Shown here: positions 25,501 to 34,860 of the stretch, in pieces | Layout: every line of letters starts with the position of its first letter | How positions within the stretch are numbered: the first letter of the stretch is position 1 | DNA from: Channallabes apus | Lineage: Eukaryota; Chordata; Actinopteri; Siluriformes; Clariidae | NCBI GenBank assembly: GCA_030522415.1 | Contig: CM060109.1 | Span: 28,024,392 to 28,088,391, forward strand | DNA length: 64,000 bases | Direction: 5' to 3' | Notes under the pieces: generated by a model | The model's database searches: none | What the model was told of the DNA's origin: nothing | The model's input: the letters and a program-made list of their open reading frames with translations, nothing else | Position numbers and translations under genes: made by a program

Positions 25501-28500
25501 AAATCTCAATATACTCTCTCTTTTTTTTTTAGATACACTGTAAATGCACCATAAGTGAGGCATTTTCTTTCCTACTGCTATCATGATGCCTGTATGTCTG
25601 TGCATTGTAGCTGTCTAGAAAACAATCTACTGTATACTTTGCTTCTTTATCATTTCATACTTCAAGCTCAGTGTTCATTCTTCTAAAGATGTTATATAAC
25701 ACAGAGATGATGGTGAATGAAGGCCAGCACTGGCACAACTGCTGGGAAAAAAAAAAAAAAAAAAAAAAAAAAAGAGTATTTTTCTTATTCAGAGTGAACA
25801 GGAAAAATGACTCGACTGCATTTTGCCAGATGTAGTTGTTGGTTATTATAGTACAGTAGTGTAATGAAATGTAGTGCAGATTTCCTGGGGGTGTGTGAGA
25901 GGTTTTGGGAGTTTGTGATTATGTAAAACAAGACCAGATGCAAGAGCAATGCTGTTAAATTAGTCCAGACAAGAATTTATGACCACTAGGTGGCAGAAGA
26001 AGGCTGACAGTTGCAAAGTAAACATCTTTTTTTCCCCCACCAAGGACAATGGAAAACACAAATGAGGCTTAGAGCCATTTTATAGGTAACCAGGAATAGT
26101 ACTTATACTTTGCTTAACTAGACTGCTGCTCAATTCATCCTTTTGTACAAAATATACACGTTTCAGTGTTTCTTTCTGCATGTCCGTATCAGAAGTCTTC
26201 TCGTGTCTGCACTTCTTGACCGTGCTATTCCTGTTTTTTTTTTTTTTTTTCTTAAGTACTTTAAGCCAAGGGAAGGAGGGAAGGGGTGCTAAGCTAAGAT
26301 TATTGTAGAGATTTGAGCAGAGCAATGGGCTTAAGAGAACCATGCCCCTATTAGCTCTTCATGAATATACAGCAAGGATGGCTTTAGAATACTTAATAAA
26401 AGATAAGGTAGGGATGATTTAAAAAAAATATTCTCATATTTCATATTTATAAAGGGTCAAGATGAAGTTGTAATATCTGGATCGACTCCTAAAACTGCAC
26501 GCCACATGTTTAAGACGGAAAGGAAAAGGGAGTTAGGCTGTAGTCATGGAAACAATTTCACTTCCATTGCCCATTGAAATGTCACTCTGCTACTGCGGGT
26601 GCCAAAGCTGGTGCCATGCACCCAAAGGCCCCGGGATAATAGCAAAGGGCACAAGGATCCCACAATCTGAAACAGCAATGTAAGAGGGTAAAGGAGAGCA
26701 AAGCCAAATGCAGCCCAGAAAAACAGGTCACTAAGGCTGGGCTACTGTTTCTCCGGCTCTCGGCTTCCTGCTGTAGAAAGTTGAAAACACTGGACAGAAA
26801 TGTTTTGGGGGAAAACTATTTCCTGCTTGTATATAAAGCTGTGAGACTTATGATGTACTAAGGCTAATAATGCAGAATGATCGGCCCAGAATGTTTTCTC
26901 TTAAGTTAAGATGGATTAAAGAAGCTTTCAGAAAATCTGGGAAAAGTTGGACAATCAAACAGAAAATAACAGTAATTCTCATAGCTAGTGGGGTTGTGCC
27001 TTTTTTAATGCTTTAGCTTTTGACGGGAAGGCATGATGGGAACTCCCAAGACAATGATGGGGCTAATTCACCCACCTGGCCTTCATTATGAGATGAATAA
27101 ATTATTCCTTGGGAAAAAAAAGACACACCAATGTATAGGGGATAGCAGAAGATCTAACAAACAAGGCTCCAATAACATGACTTTAATACCAAGTGTTTTA
27201 CTGTAAGTAAATAAGTTGGTGGGTGAGTCAGTCAGAAAGTATACAGGTATAGGTAACTCGGTACAGTATATGATTGTATAACTAAGTCAATTAAATAGAA
27301 ATGTATTGAGTACATTAGTATACAAGTCAGAACATAATAATTACAATAATAATAAAAATCTGTCATTAATTCATGCAGTTGGTAAACAGGTACATCAGTA
27401 AATATGCCAGTACACAATTGTTGTATTAAGTCAGTACAAAAGTGATTTAGTAACTAAGCCCTCACATTTAATACCTGAATATTTTAGTCAGTCAGTCAAT
27501 TAATTAGTCAGTAAATAAGTAGGTCCACACTTAAATTTTCAAAAACAATTTTCAAACAAGTTTTTAATTTTCTGCATTTTGGCTTCTCAGCCACTTAAAA
27601 ACTAAATGTTTCTTTAGTAAAAATTTAAGCTTTTCCTAACCACGCTGATGTCATGAGCACATGACTACACATGAGGACCTGCACGTGCCTACACTTTGCA
27701 TAACCCTGAAAGTGTTCGGGTTTTGTTTATCATGTTTACTGATAATGTTTTTAATCTGTGGGCCGTAAAATGGTTTTATTTAATAAATGTGTTTATAATT
27801 TAATTTCACTGTCGTATTAGCTTGCCTCTTCTGCTACAGTAAAAGATTACAATGCGTGCTGTACTGCTTCTGAATCCATAAATCTGGCACTACAAAACTG
27901 CCCCATGAGCAGATATCTCGGGTCATTAAGCAGTAGTTCCACCTCATCAGGTCACACATAGAAATCCCATGTTTCTGGAAACATGACCTTGGCAGTTCCC
28001 AAAGATGAATGAATGAGTCATTTAAATAGATATACAGATATATCTACCTACTTACCAATTTCACTTCCTAGGCCGGAGTGGAGAATGGCACCAGCCGAGG
28101 TGACTACTGCACAGGAGCGGAATGCTGTGTTATAGAGGTGCTGAAGTTCTAAAGGAGGTACAATTTTATGCCAGCCCAGTGAAGAGAAGGGTAGCTCTTT
28201 ACCATCCAGTGTCCTCACTTTGGCATTCTTTTTCATATTGCACAGAAGGCTTTTCCCACTCCGCCGCACCCGCCGCCGTCCCCTGTCGGATGCTCCATGT
28301 TTATTCATGCTCATATAGTCTTTTACAGCCTTCTGTAACCGCGGACTCAGCATGTCCAGTGAGGCACTGCCATGCCATAAATGCTGTACCACTGACTTCG
28401 ACTTGGAGTCAAACCAACTGTTGGTCTCTATTTGATTCATTCTGTCATCCTCCTCCTCCTCAATTCCCACCGCCTCTTCCTCATCCTCCTCTTCCCCCGG

Positions 28501-28866
28501 TTGAGGGAAGGTTTGGTTGTTTTCCTGACTATGGGTTGCAGTGCCTGAGCGTGAATCCACAGACCATGTTGCTAGGACACGAGGATCTGGGTAAATGTAG
28601 GCCTCCTGCTCGCTGTTGGGTATCCGCTCCTTTTGACCTCTAGAGGTGGTGGATGTTGAGGTGGCAGGCAACGCATGGCGAAGGATTGTCGCAGCGCTAC
28701 GTGTATTGCCCTGAACGGAGCTGAGGCGGCGTGTATCGGCGTGCGAGAGCGAGATGGCCTCATCCACACGTGACTCCATGAAGTAGGAGAAGAGGGCGAG
28801 AAAGAGCAATGCCCAGGTGAGCATAAGCCCCAGTGCCAGGCGCCACTGCTTCATACTGGCCTTCAT
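13085..28866 (-). CDS. ST6GAL2: Beta-galactoside alpha-2,6-sialyltransferase 2, five coding exons
   Basis: A Golgi type II membrane glycosyltransferase that adds sialic acid from CMP-sialic acid in alpha-2,6 linkage to galactose of N-acetyllactosamine-type glycans. Coding exons are 28866-28056, 24355-24258, 23977-23876, 19666-19492 and 13332-13085: 1434 nt, 477 aa, all with GT/AG borders and consistent phases (1, 0, 0, 1). It has a short cytoplasmic tail, a signal-anchor at about residues 8-28, a long stem with an acidic run, sialylmotif L across exons 1-2 ([12 protein letters not shown] through [10 protein letters not shown]), motif S around [13 protein letters not shown], motif [11 protein letters not shown] and motif VS HPLLYE. 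The basic stem followed by LLCNMKK fits ST6GAL2 better than ST6GAL1. The stem is shorter than in the mammalian protein. No lesion was seen. Confidence 0.93.
13569..13778 (+). pseudogene. Opsin exon 4 (C-terminal tail)
   Basis: After a CTCTCTAG acceptor the frame starts [14 protein letters not shown], which continues MNKQ at the end of exon 3 in phase 0, exactly as in vertebrate opsins. About 69 residues of Ser/Thr-rich tail with possible phosphorylation sites follow, and TAA is at 13776-13778. The exon is open. It lies inside the last intron of ST6GAL2, on the other strand. Confidence 0.85.
13911..14003 (+). repeat. SINE/LINE tail fragment
   Basis: The segment around ACATCCGGCGTGAAACCTGT and GGCGACCCCTGGACGGGA is a widespread fish repeat tail. 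A related sequence forms the body of the SINE at 38172-38378 on the other strand. Confidence 0.6.
14190..14290 (+). repeat. Decayed SINE-like remnant
   Basis: GGTCCAGGGTTCAATCC resembles a B box, and GTGGGTTTCCTCTGCATCC resembles the body of SINE family 1. The remainder is too degraded to align by eye. Confidence 0.35.
14341..14516 (+). mobile_element. tRNA-related SINE, family 2, copy 1 (degraded)
   Basis: It contains GGTTAAGGGGTTGGACTACT, GATCAGAAGGTC and a tail with ATCTGCCAAATGCAATAAATG. This is the layout also seen at 23250-23432. The B-box region is mutated. Confidence 0.6.
14748..14905 (+). mobile_element. Tc1-like terminus fragment, family C
   Basis: Starts with ACTACCAGTCAAAAGTCTTG, the terminus of a common fish Tc1 family, and continues into TTTGCAAATGCAGTAGACAA and CTTGCAAGAACTATTTCAGT, shared with the fragment near 51830. 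The middle of the element is deleted. An 11-base segment (AACGATGCTGA) is repeated at about 14820-14850. Confidence 0.6.
14971..15165 (+). mobile_element. hAT-like MITE fragment
   Basis: Begins TAGGGCTGGGCGATAAAACG, a terminus typical of fish hAT MITEs with iterated CGATA motifs. The internal piece ACCGGCACTAGGACCC reappears on the other strand near 57985-58010. No opposite terminus was found. Confidence 0.55.
15475..16189 (+). pseudogene. Tc1-like transposase, family B copy 2
   Basis: The ATG at 15475 starts [20 protein letters not shown], an N-terminal helix-turn-helix region. CGA-to-TGA at 15565-15567 stops it. A central deletion joins YRRVQ (about 15780) to the part reading [13 protein letters not shown] and removes the first catalytic Asp. 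The later part retains [20 protein letters not shown], the second Asp in [11 protein letters not shown] and the Glu in [12 protein letters not shown]. The C-terminus is lost where the 16190-16318 insertion interrupts it. Confidence 0.85.
16190..16318 (+). mobile_element. 129-bp insertion with 10-bp target duplication
   Basis: GAGAGACACA occurs at 16180-16189 and again at 16319-16328, while copy 3 of the host element has the site once. The inserted sequence contains GATGAACACTGAAACGTCTT, a motif common in fish retroposed repeats. A 10-bp duplication fits a retroposon better than a cut-and-paste element. Confidence 0.65.
16677..17245. mobile_element. MITE with GGAACCTCGGATTACGA termini
   Basis: The left end reads GGAACCTCGGATTACGAG and the right end TCGTAATCCGAGGTTCCA, a perfect inverted repeat of about 17 bases, with TA at the left border. 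Size and termini fit a mariner/Tigger-like non-autonomous element. A deleted relative is at 32946-33530. Confidence 0.75.
17244..17286. repeat. (TG)n microsatellite
   Basis: About 21 TG units between the MITE end and the truncated Tc1 copy. The expected outer terminus of the Tc1 is missing at this side. Confidence 0.95.
17287..18855 (-). mobile_element. Tc1-like element family A, copy 2
   Basis: Reverse-strand copy of 5938-7556. The 5' end is complete at 18855 and followed by TA. At the other side the last 40 or so bases are replaced by the (TG)n run, so one outer transposase-binding motif is gone. Sequence agreement with copy 1 is very high by eye, so the family is young. Confidence 0.9.
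17425..18476 (-). pseudogene. Tc1-like transposase, family A copy 2, broken once
   Basis: The - strand ATG at 18476 starts [20 protein letters not shown]. The helix-turn-helix and linker region is open to about residue 138. A net 10-base loss near 18050 removes residues just before the first catalytic Asp and shifts the frame. The rest, from [12 protein letters not shown] through DNDPKHTS and SPDLNPIE, is open in a second frame. The normal TAG stop after PTSY has become TGG, so reading continues about 13 residues into the inverted repeat. Confidence 0.9.
18856..18893. repeat. (TA)n(CA)n microsatellite
   Basis: A TA run followed by a CA run directly at the outer border of Tc1 family A copy 2. 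Confidence 0.9.
18894..19491. other. ST6GAL2: ST6GAL2 intron 4 sequence with (GT)n
   Basis: AT-rich intronic sequence. A GT microsatellite of about 30 units lies at 19097-19157. Nothing else recognised. Confidence 0.6.
19492..19666 (-). CDS. ST6GAL2: ST6GAL2 coding exon 4
   Basis: After a CCAG acceptor the exon reads [20 protein letters not shown], then [17 protein letters not shown] and PPSSGFIG, ending in phase 1 at a GTGAGA donor. It begins sialylmotif S, which binds both donor and acceptor. Confidence 0.93.
19667..22161. other. ST6GAL2: ST6GAL2 intron 3, left part
   Basis: AT-rich sequence with no recognised transposon or exon. The stretch 20500-20715 is more GC-balanced and carries no open frame of note. 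Confidence 0.5.
22170..23249. mobile_element. hAT-type MITE with 8-bp target duplication
   Basis: Starts CAGAGGTGGAAAGAGTA and ends CTTTCCACCTCTG, with the 8-bp duplication GTCAGCGA at 22162-22169 and 23250-23257. Subterminal repeats of TACTCAAGTA/ACTTAAGTA type follow each terminus. The 1080-bp interior has no transposase frame, a (CA)n run at 22498-22571 and a more GC-rich piece at 22850-23000. Confidence 0.9.
22498..22571. repeat. (CA)n microsatellite
   Basis: About 37 uninterrupted CA units inside the hAT MITE, followed by AGG triplets. Confidence 0.95.
23250..23432 (+). mobile_element. tRNA-related SINE, family 2, copy 2
   Basis: Contains TTAAGGCATTGGGCTAC, a B-box-like GGTTCAAATCCCA, GAGCAAGGCCCTTAACCCTC and the 3' end GTCGCTCAGGATAAGGGCGT. 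The hAT element inserted at or just inside its 5' border. Confidence 0.75.
23433..23875. other. ST6GAL2: ST6GAL2 intron 3, right part
   Basis: No feature recognised between the SINE and the exon 3 donor. Confidence 0.5.
23876..23977 (-). CDS. ST6GAL2: ST6GAL2 coding exon 3
   Basis: Exactly 34 codons, phase 0 at both sides: [17 protein letters not shown] then [17 protein letters not shown]. It contains an NSS N-glycosylation sequon. The acceptor is GTAG and the donor GTGAGT. Confidence 0.93.
24258..24355 (-). CDS. ST6GAL2: ST6GAL2 coding exon 2 (end of sialylmotif L)
   Basis: Completes GEID and reads [19 protein letters not shown], then [13 protein letters not shown]. This is the second half of sialylmotif L, which binds CMP-sialic acid. 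The acceptor is preceded on the - strand by an exceptionally long T run (24360-24385). Confidence 0.93.
24360..24385 (-). promoter_or_regulatory. Pure poly-T tract at ST6GAL2 exon 2 acceptor
   Basis: On the - strand about 25 consecutive T residues run directly into CCAG at the intron/exon border, forming the whole polypyrimidine tract. The run may also be length-variable. Confidence 0.6.
24386..25748. other. ST6GAL2: ST6GAL2 intron 1, left part
   Basis: AT-rich and repeat-poor. No feature recognised. Confidence 0.5.
25749..25773. repeat. Poly-A tract
   Basis: About 25 uninterrupted A residues in ST6GAL2 intron 1. It could be a retroposon tail, but no body was recognised. Confidence 0.8.
25774..28055. 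other. ST6GAL2: ST6GAL2 intron 1, right part
   Basis: No transposon or exon was recognised. 26460-27110 has more balanced composition than its surroundings and no open frame, and could include conserved non-coding sequence. 27230-27530 is built of loosely repeated GTCAGT/AGTACA-like words. Confidence 0.4.
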
Positions 28867-28912
28867 TTCCTAGGAGCCCTCTGTTCCCAACAGGAAGAGC
28901 TCAGCAGGAGGC
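28056..28912 (-). CDS. ST6GAL2: ST6GAL2 coding exon 1 with 5' UTR part
   Basis: Coding runs from ATG at 28866 to 28056 (270 codons plus one base). [20 protein letters not shown] opens the cytoplasmic tail and signal-anchor. The stem contains NQT and the acidic run [17 protein letters not shown], then [18 protein letters not shown] and the start of sialylmotif L ([12 protein letters not shown]). A CTATCAG acceptor at 28913 upstream of the ATG shows that the gene has at least one further non-coding 5' exon. Confidence 0.92.
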
Positions 28913-29194
28913 CTGATAGAGAAAACAGCTTTGTTCAGTTAAATGACTGACTTGGGGCAGTTCTGAAATGATGCATGCATTCTACAAAGTGATAATCACA
29001 TTACAACAGTGAGTTTTTTTTTTTTTGTTAATTAGTTGGATTAAAAAAACAAAAAGGAATAACAGTGCTGGGGAGAAATGGATAGATGACTTGTATAGCA
29101 TGGTTCAGGTGTTTCTATTTATTTCATCCGGGTAAATGAGACAGACATCATATTCTACTTCTGGTTTTAACAATAATTTTCATTCATTCATCTT
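28913..29194. other. Intron before ST6GAL2 coding exon 1
   Basis: No repeat or exon recognised. A short T run lies at about 29013-29026. Confidence 0.5.
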
Positions 29195-29533
29195 CTATAC
29201 CGCTTAATCCTGTGTTCAGGGCCGCGGGGGACCTGGAGCCTATCCCAGGAGACTTCGGGCACTAGGCGGGGTACACCCTGGACAGGGTGTCAATCCATCG
29301 CAGGACACACACACTCACACACTACGGGCAATTTAGGAACGCCAATTAGCCTAACCTGCATATCTTTGGACTGTGGGAGGAAACCGGAGTACCCGGAGGA
29401 AACCCACCAAGCACGGGGAGAACATGCAAACTCCATACACACAGAGACGGGAATCGAGCATGGCTGGGGAATTGAACCCAGACCCTGGAGGTGCAAGGCG
29501 ACAGTGCTAACCACTACACCACCGCGCCGCCAA
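29195..29533 (-). mobile_element. tRNA-derived SINE, family 1, copy 3
   Basis: Reverse-strand copy closely matching 5281-5657, from the tetramer tail at 29182-29196 to the tRNA-like head ending at GGCGGCGCGGTGG (reverse complement at 29520-29532). Confidence 0.82.
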
Positions 29534-30202
29534 CAATAATTTTACATATCATATATATGATAAGTGTTAAGGGCTGCAAGGTCAACGTGCAATCCCACCT
29601 TTAATTGTCTCACATCATCTGTTGGTAATTCTACTAAAAACCCCACAGGATATAGCATTTTTAATTCATATGCAAAAATATCCATTATGTGGCATGAATT
29701 CAAATCACAATGTTTTGTAGCCATCAAGCACTACTCACTGACAACCCCACTGTTTTTTGTTATACACCGACATAAAAAATTCTGAAGTCAACAAATGAAC
29801 AAGCTAAAAAGAATAGATTTTCAGCTCGAATTCCCAGATATTTAACTGCACACCATGGTGGTAGACCACCCAATTTTTAGCAGACCAATTGTATTGGAAC
29901 TGATACCCGGTAAATGAAAGTAAATAATAGTTTGATTGCTTATCTCCCTTGCTTAAAGTAAATGTATGAAAAGCTACCAACCCACTGAAATATTTTGTAA
30001 TGCTCTCCCAGATTTGTACTGCAGCTACTTTTGTGTGTTTATTTTTTTTAAATGCATGTTCAGTCAAGTTAAAATCTGGTGATTCACTTGGCCAGGCTAA
30101 ATCCCTCCACTCCCCCCCCCCCCCCCCGATGAAGTGCTTTGTTGTGTTGTGGTGTGTTTACAGTCATTGTCTAGCTGCATGATGAAATTGCTTGCACGGT
30201 CA
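29534..30202. other. Unassigned sequence with poly-C run
   Basis: No gene recognised. A pure C run of about 15 bases is at 30112-30127. Confidence 0.5.
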
Positions 30203-30893
30203 GGTAAATTCCGATTTTTATCGGATCTGTTCTATGTCCGTGTAAACAGGAAAAAAACGCATGCATTCCGATATTTCGAGATCGGTTTCTGGCCTCCTTC
30301 ATATGTGGAAATAAATCAGATATAAATCAGATATGTGCTAATGTGATTGTCGTGTAAACAGACAGATCGGATTGCCTGAGGCATTGTGTTCTGTACGCCA
30401 TTAAAACAGCGACTTCTTCGCGGTTTAATGACAATGTTATTCTCCGGTGGAAGCACGTGTGGAATGATAACATTGCAGGTGACATGGAAGAGGAAAAGAC
30501 CCCCCCCCCAGACACACACTGCCTTGTGTTAATGCTTATTTGGGCTAAATAACATTAAGAAATCAGTATTTGGTGAATGAAGCATGTGCACAGGCTGAAA
30601 TTATGCCGTGTTTTTCCCTCCTCCTCCGTTTTAAAACCATGGAGATGTTTCGTGAACTTTGCATACATCACAGAGCGTTAAGCATACTTCACCTTCGTCT
30701 ATCTTGGCTACTGTGTAGCGCAAGAGCCTCCCTTTAAGTATGCGCGATGTTTCAGATGGTATGGCAAGTGTAAACACGTGAATCGGATACGAGTCATAGA
30801 TGAAAGAACGTGTAAACAAACGGTCAAAAAAAATCAGATATAGGCAACAAATCTGAATTAGGCATCGAGACCTGCAGCGTAAACGTAGCCTTA
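30203..30893 (-). mobile_element. hAT-like MITE, GTAAACGTAGCCTTA terminus
   Basis: The right border reads AGCGTAAACGTAGCCTTAG, a terminus common in fish MITEs. The left part (AAATTCCGATTTTTATCGG, then TTCCGATATTTCGAGATCGG) matches the piece at 51456-51647 on the opposite strand. There is no coding content. Confidence 0.65.
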
Positions 30894-31620
30894 GTTTTGA
30901 TGCATTTCTGTATGAATTGGCAGACAATATCTATAAAATTAAGAATTCATTCTGTTGAATGTCTGTTACATCAGCAATAAAGATTAGTAAACCTGTTCCA
31001 GAGGCAGCCATGCAAAGCTAAGCCTTGTTCATGACTAACTTATTTCATTTTTCACACCTTTTCATCATTTTGGTAGGAGGTTAAGCATGGTTCCATTTCC
31101 TTGTTAATTCATTTATTTCCATTGTTTGGCCTCCTGATACTTACTGCTAATGGGTAGTCTGCATCTTGTGTTATGGGCCCCTCTATTTTTGTATTACAAT
31201 GGATTGTGATGCCTCGACCCCTCTCAACACTGTTTGCTGTTTTTTTTTTTTTTTTAGTTTTTCTTTACAGTTTTTTCAAGGTTTGTCATCAACTGCTGCT
31301 GTTTTTCTTCACCTGTTTGGTGTCTGATTGTTGGTACAGCAGGGAATTCCCAACTGTTGTACTGGCTATGCACGCGCTTGTGCAGTCTGACTTGTGCTTG
31401 GGTTTGACATGGTACAACTAATCTACATTGTGACCGACAAATCAGTGGTTAGCCTTGACCTCTATTCATGTTTTTTTTTCATCGTTCCCTCTCTCTCTGT
31501 CTCTCTGAGAATTACTGCTTAGAATAGCTGTTTGTGACACATGCGTTAATATCAAAATAGAGCAAAGAGTTGACTTGAACAGGAATTAAAAAGAACAGGA
31601 AACGAGAGCACAATTCTCAC
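30894..31620. other. Unassigned sequence
   Basis: Pyrimidine-rich runs at 31240-31330 and 31468-31505. No coding or repeat assignment. Confidence 0.45.
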
Positions 31621-31673
31621 CTCGGATGATTTCCTACTGGCTTAACGCCATTCCTTTATAATACAGTCAGGTT
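31621..31673 (-). other. ST6GAL2: Candidate non-coding 5' exon of ST6GAL2
   Basis: On the - strand a TTTTTCAG acceptor, 53 bases and a CCGAG/GTGAGAATT donor occur in the right order upstream of coding exon 1, whose own acceptor needs a partner. Only splice signals support this. No transcript evidence is available from sequence. Confidence 0.33.
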
Positions 31674-32075
31674 CTGAAAAACAAAATGGATCTGGTCAGG
31701 AAGGAGCAAACCACTTTCATTAAAAATTATATTTATATTACAGATGTTCAGACATCCAGGTTTATCAGTTTATCATCCACTGTTTATAAGTCAATACATA
31801 TGGAGAAAACAGAAGATGTGAAATGAGAGACGGAAATAAAAAAAAAAATCCAAACCAAGCATCTTAAACAGAACTAGTGTGACAACAGATGTACAGTAAA
31901 TAATTATTAAAGTATTTCCATATTATCTAGTTTGATTTTGGTGTTAATCTGTATAAGCTTCAAGTCATTCAACTTCAAACCAAACCACCTAGTTTTGCAT
32001 TTTCTATGCTGGAATCCTATACAAACCAAAATGTATTTGCATTTGCTGGAGTTGGGGGTGGGTAATGTCTTATGC
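31674..32075. other. Unassigned sequence
   Basis: AT-rich, nothing recognised. Confidence 0.45.
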
Positions 32076-32366
32076 CTCTTTTCCACTGCATAGTACGGCA
32101 CAGCATGGTTCAGTACAGCTCACTTCGGTTCGGTTCGGTTCAGTTCGGCTCGGTTTGCGCAGTAATGACGATTTTCTCCGACCAATCAGTGACCAGCGGA
32201 GTTTACACGTGACGTTTTGGTAACGGGTCGGCGCGCTTGGAACCTCGGCTGAGGTGGTACTAAAAAAAAGGACCAGGTACCATGTACTGTTGCCAGTGGA
32301 AAACCCCCCAAAAGTGAGCTGAACTGAACCGTGTCGTGCCGTACTATGCAGTGGAAAAGCGCCATA
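32076..32366. mobile_element. MITE with TTTTCCACTGCATAGTACGG termini
   Basis: The left end reads CTTTTCCACTGCATAGTACG, and the right end is its reverse complement (GTACTATGCAGTGGAAAAG). Iterated GGTTC words lie inside the left arm. It is 291 bp with no coding content. Termini of this kind mark a widespread fish MITE. The target duplication is unclear. Confidence 0.78.
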
Positions 32367-32945
32367 ATTGTTAACAATCCCACATCCCCAGACTCAACAT
32401 CTCACAGCTGAGGGGAGAAAAAATAAAACCTGAAGTGTGAACTTAAACCTCAGGGACCTTGAGCTGAGGCGGAGAGAAAAACGCTTGTTTGAGGTCAGCT
32501 TCTCTAAGGAAATATACAGTAGAGGAGTGGACAAACCTCAAACAAACCCATCTGAACCATTGTGCCAAATAATGGATCATGCTTTTCTACAGAAAAAGCT
32601 TTACATGGCTTGGCAACAAATATTGATGGATGGATATGTAACCATGACAATGAGCATGAATAATCAACACATTAGAGACGTACTTACAGTTCAGTACTGC
32701 TTTAGCTATTGTGACAATCAAACTATCTATCCGGTCAGGGTGTCCCCTGCCTTGAGCCCTGATTCAGCCATACATTGATTTCCTGCCATACTGCCTATCC
32801 TGTGTACAATTGCAAGGGAACCTGAAGACCTTCCCAACTCTATCAATGTTAAAAAGTAATGTTATTACATTTCTTACAGTACAAACACTACAAACTGTAC
32901 ATTTGCTCTCCTAATGCTGGACGGTGAGGTACATGTACAGGCAAC
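32367..32945. other. Unassigned sequence
   Basis: An open frame of about 110 codons at 32437-32778 shows no recognisable domain and no supporting signals, so it is not called as a gene. Confidence 0.4.
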
Positions 32946-33260
32946 TACAGTAGAACCTTGGATTGCGAGCCCAATTCGATTCAGAAGCGTTCTTTTTATC
33001 AAAACACTCGTATAAAAATAATTAATACAAAATATAACGTAAAAATAAAACAAATTAACCTGCACTTTATCTTTGAAAAAATAAATCCAGACACACTAAC
33101 GGAACACACACTAACAAACACTGCTTCTTTAACAAGGAACCTCTCTAATGACACTCGAATGCAGAAAAAGAAAAGAAAAAGAAATTAACCTGCAATTTAC
33201 CTTTGAAAAGAATCACGACAGAGCAGTGCTTCCAAGTGCGTGAGTGAGTTAGAGAGAGAG

Positions 33261-33322
<62 letters not shown>

Positions 33323-33530
33323 TGAGAAGGCGAGAGGAGGAAGAGGGAGGAGGCACACACTCTCTAATGACACTTGCACACATACACATTTACATATGTT
33401 TTATATAATAAACAGTACACGTGTGCGTGAAAGGACATGTGGACGACTTCGGAAACAAGAAGTCAGTAACTGCATGCTTCCTATGAGTGTTTTGAATTAT
33501 TATTACTGAATTATGATTTTTCACACAACA
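32946..33530. mobile_element. Relative of the 16677 MITE, with (GT)n inside
   Basis: The left end ACAGTAGAACCTTGGATTGC and the following 150 bp match the reverse strand of the 16677-17245 MITE (TAATTAATACAAAATA block), but the middle is expanded by a microsatellite and no clean right terminus is present. The right boundary is approximate. Confidence 0.6.
33264..33326. repeat. (GT)n microsatellite with flanking (GA)n
   Basis: Around 30 GT units interrupted once by TATG, preceded by a GA run at 33250-33263. Confidence 0.93.
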
Positions 33531-34860
33531 GAATAGTTTAAAAAAAAGTGTTAATAAAAAATTATTGGTCTATTGACCAATTGTAAAATATGTTTATATT
33601 AAGTCACATGCACAATTCCCCAAACCTGTAGTGAGACCTAAAGATTTTTCACCTTACACCAAAATGTATATCACATATGACATGATTCATATCATATCAT
33701 CATGTATATCAAAGCCTGGCAGCCATGCTATATTTAATATACCCAACAAGGACACAATCCTATTTTTTTTTAACAGTCTTCTTATCTCCTTATCTTATCT
33801 TCTACAGTATTCCTCTAGTATGGCTGCACAGAACGCATGTACGTACGTACGTGTGTATATAAATATGCATACTCTAGCAACTTTATCCCCATCACAATAC
33901 TATATAACCATTTTAAATACTCGTCTACTTCTAAAGCCTAACTTTTAATAAAAATACAGCTAATTTGCTTCCAATGTGTACATATTCCATTTTTGTTACA
34001 TCTACAATCTACAATGTAGCCGCAATGTGTCATTACTTTTCTTGGTTTCTTGATTAGGGTATCAGTTTTTAAAAGACAATTTCAACAATTTCTTTTCTGT
34101 CTATTAAAGTAATAAATAGGAATATTAGGTTGTGACTATACTGTACAAATTACATGAACTAATTCAATAATCATAAATAATTCAGCATTTTTCTGCAAAA
34201 TACTTACTTTGTCTGCAATAGTTCACCTATTTAAGCAAATCTTGTGAACAATCTTGTGTAAGCATTTAACTCAAACAATAAAGCAATAAGTTGAATAAAT
34301 AACCACAAATGCCCACAAGAAAAAAAAAAGTGTGCTTAGGTTAAGTGCTTACGAAACCTATTTAATTAAAATAATGCTGAGGGAAAAAAATATCCATTAT
34401 CAGCATCCTATTGTACTCATTTCAGTAATTCTATAGCACAACCCACCATACCACATGACTGCTGGGCAAATCACAATAGCAGTCAAACAGTAAATGTCCT
34501 TTTTTGGCTTAGACATTTTCCACAATTCATTCATTCACAGCAGCTGGTAGTTTTGTTTTCCTGATAACCTGACAAATAATTTATGCAATTGGCTTTTTTT
34601 GGATGAGCCATGTTAACTATGTAATAGTAATTCATGGTGACATTTTTGCAGAAATTTTAAATCCTCTAAAAATAATATGTAATTTATTTTAAATTAAATT
34701 AATCATTTCAACAACCTTGTGTGCCTGAGGAAAGTCATTAGCCAAAATGCATGAAAGAATAAATGTATTTATAGTGTGTGAAAAGTCATTCACATGCTGT
34801 GACTGATGACATGAAGGTTCCCGCCACATACGCACACAATTATATCTACACTATATATAT
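33531..34860. other. Unassigned AT-rich sequence
   Basis: No gene or repeat recognised. An ACGT tetramer run is at about 33839-33852. Confidence 0.5.

Noticed and set aside
28122..28643. 173-codon + strand frame opposite ST6GAL2 exon 1
   Set aside because: Antisense shadow of the sialyltransferase coding exon.
32437..32778. 113-codon + strand open frame
   Set aside because: No domain, splice context or similarity was recognised, and length alone is not convincing in an AT-rich fish genome.
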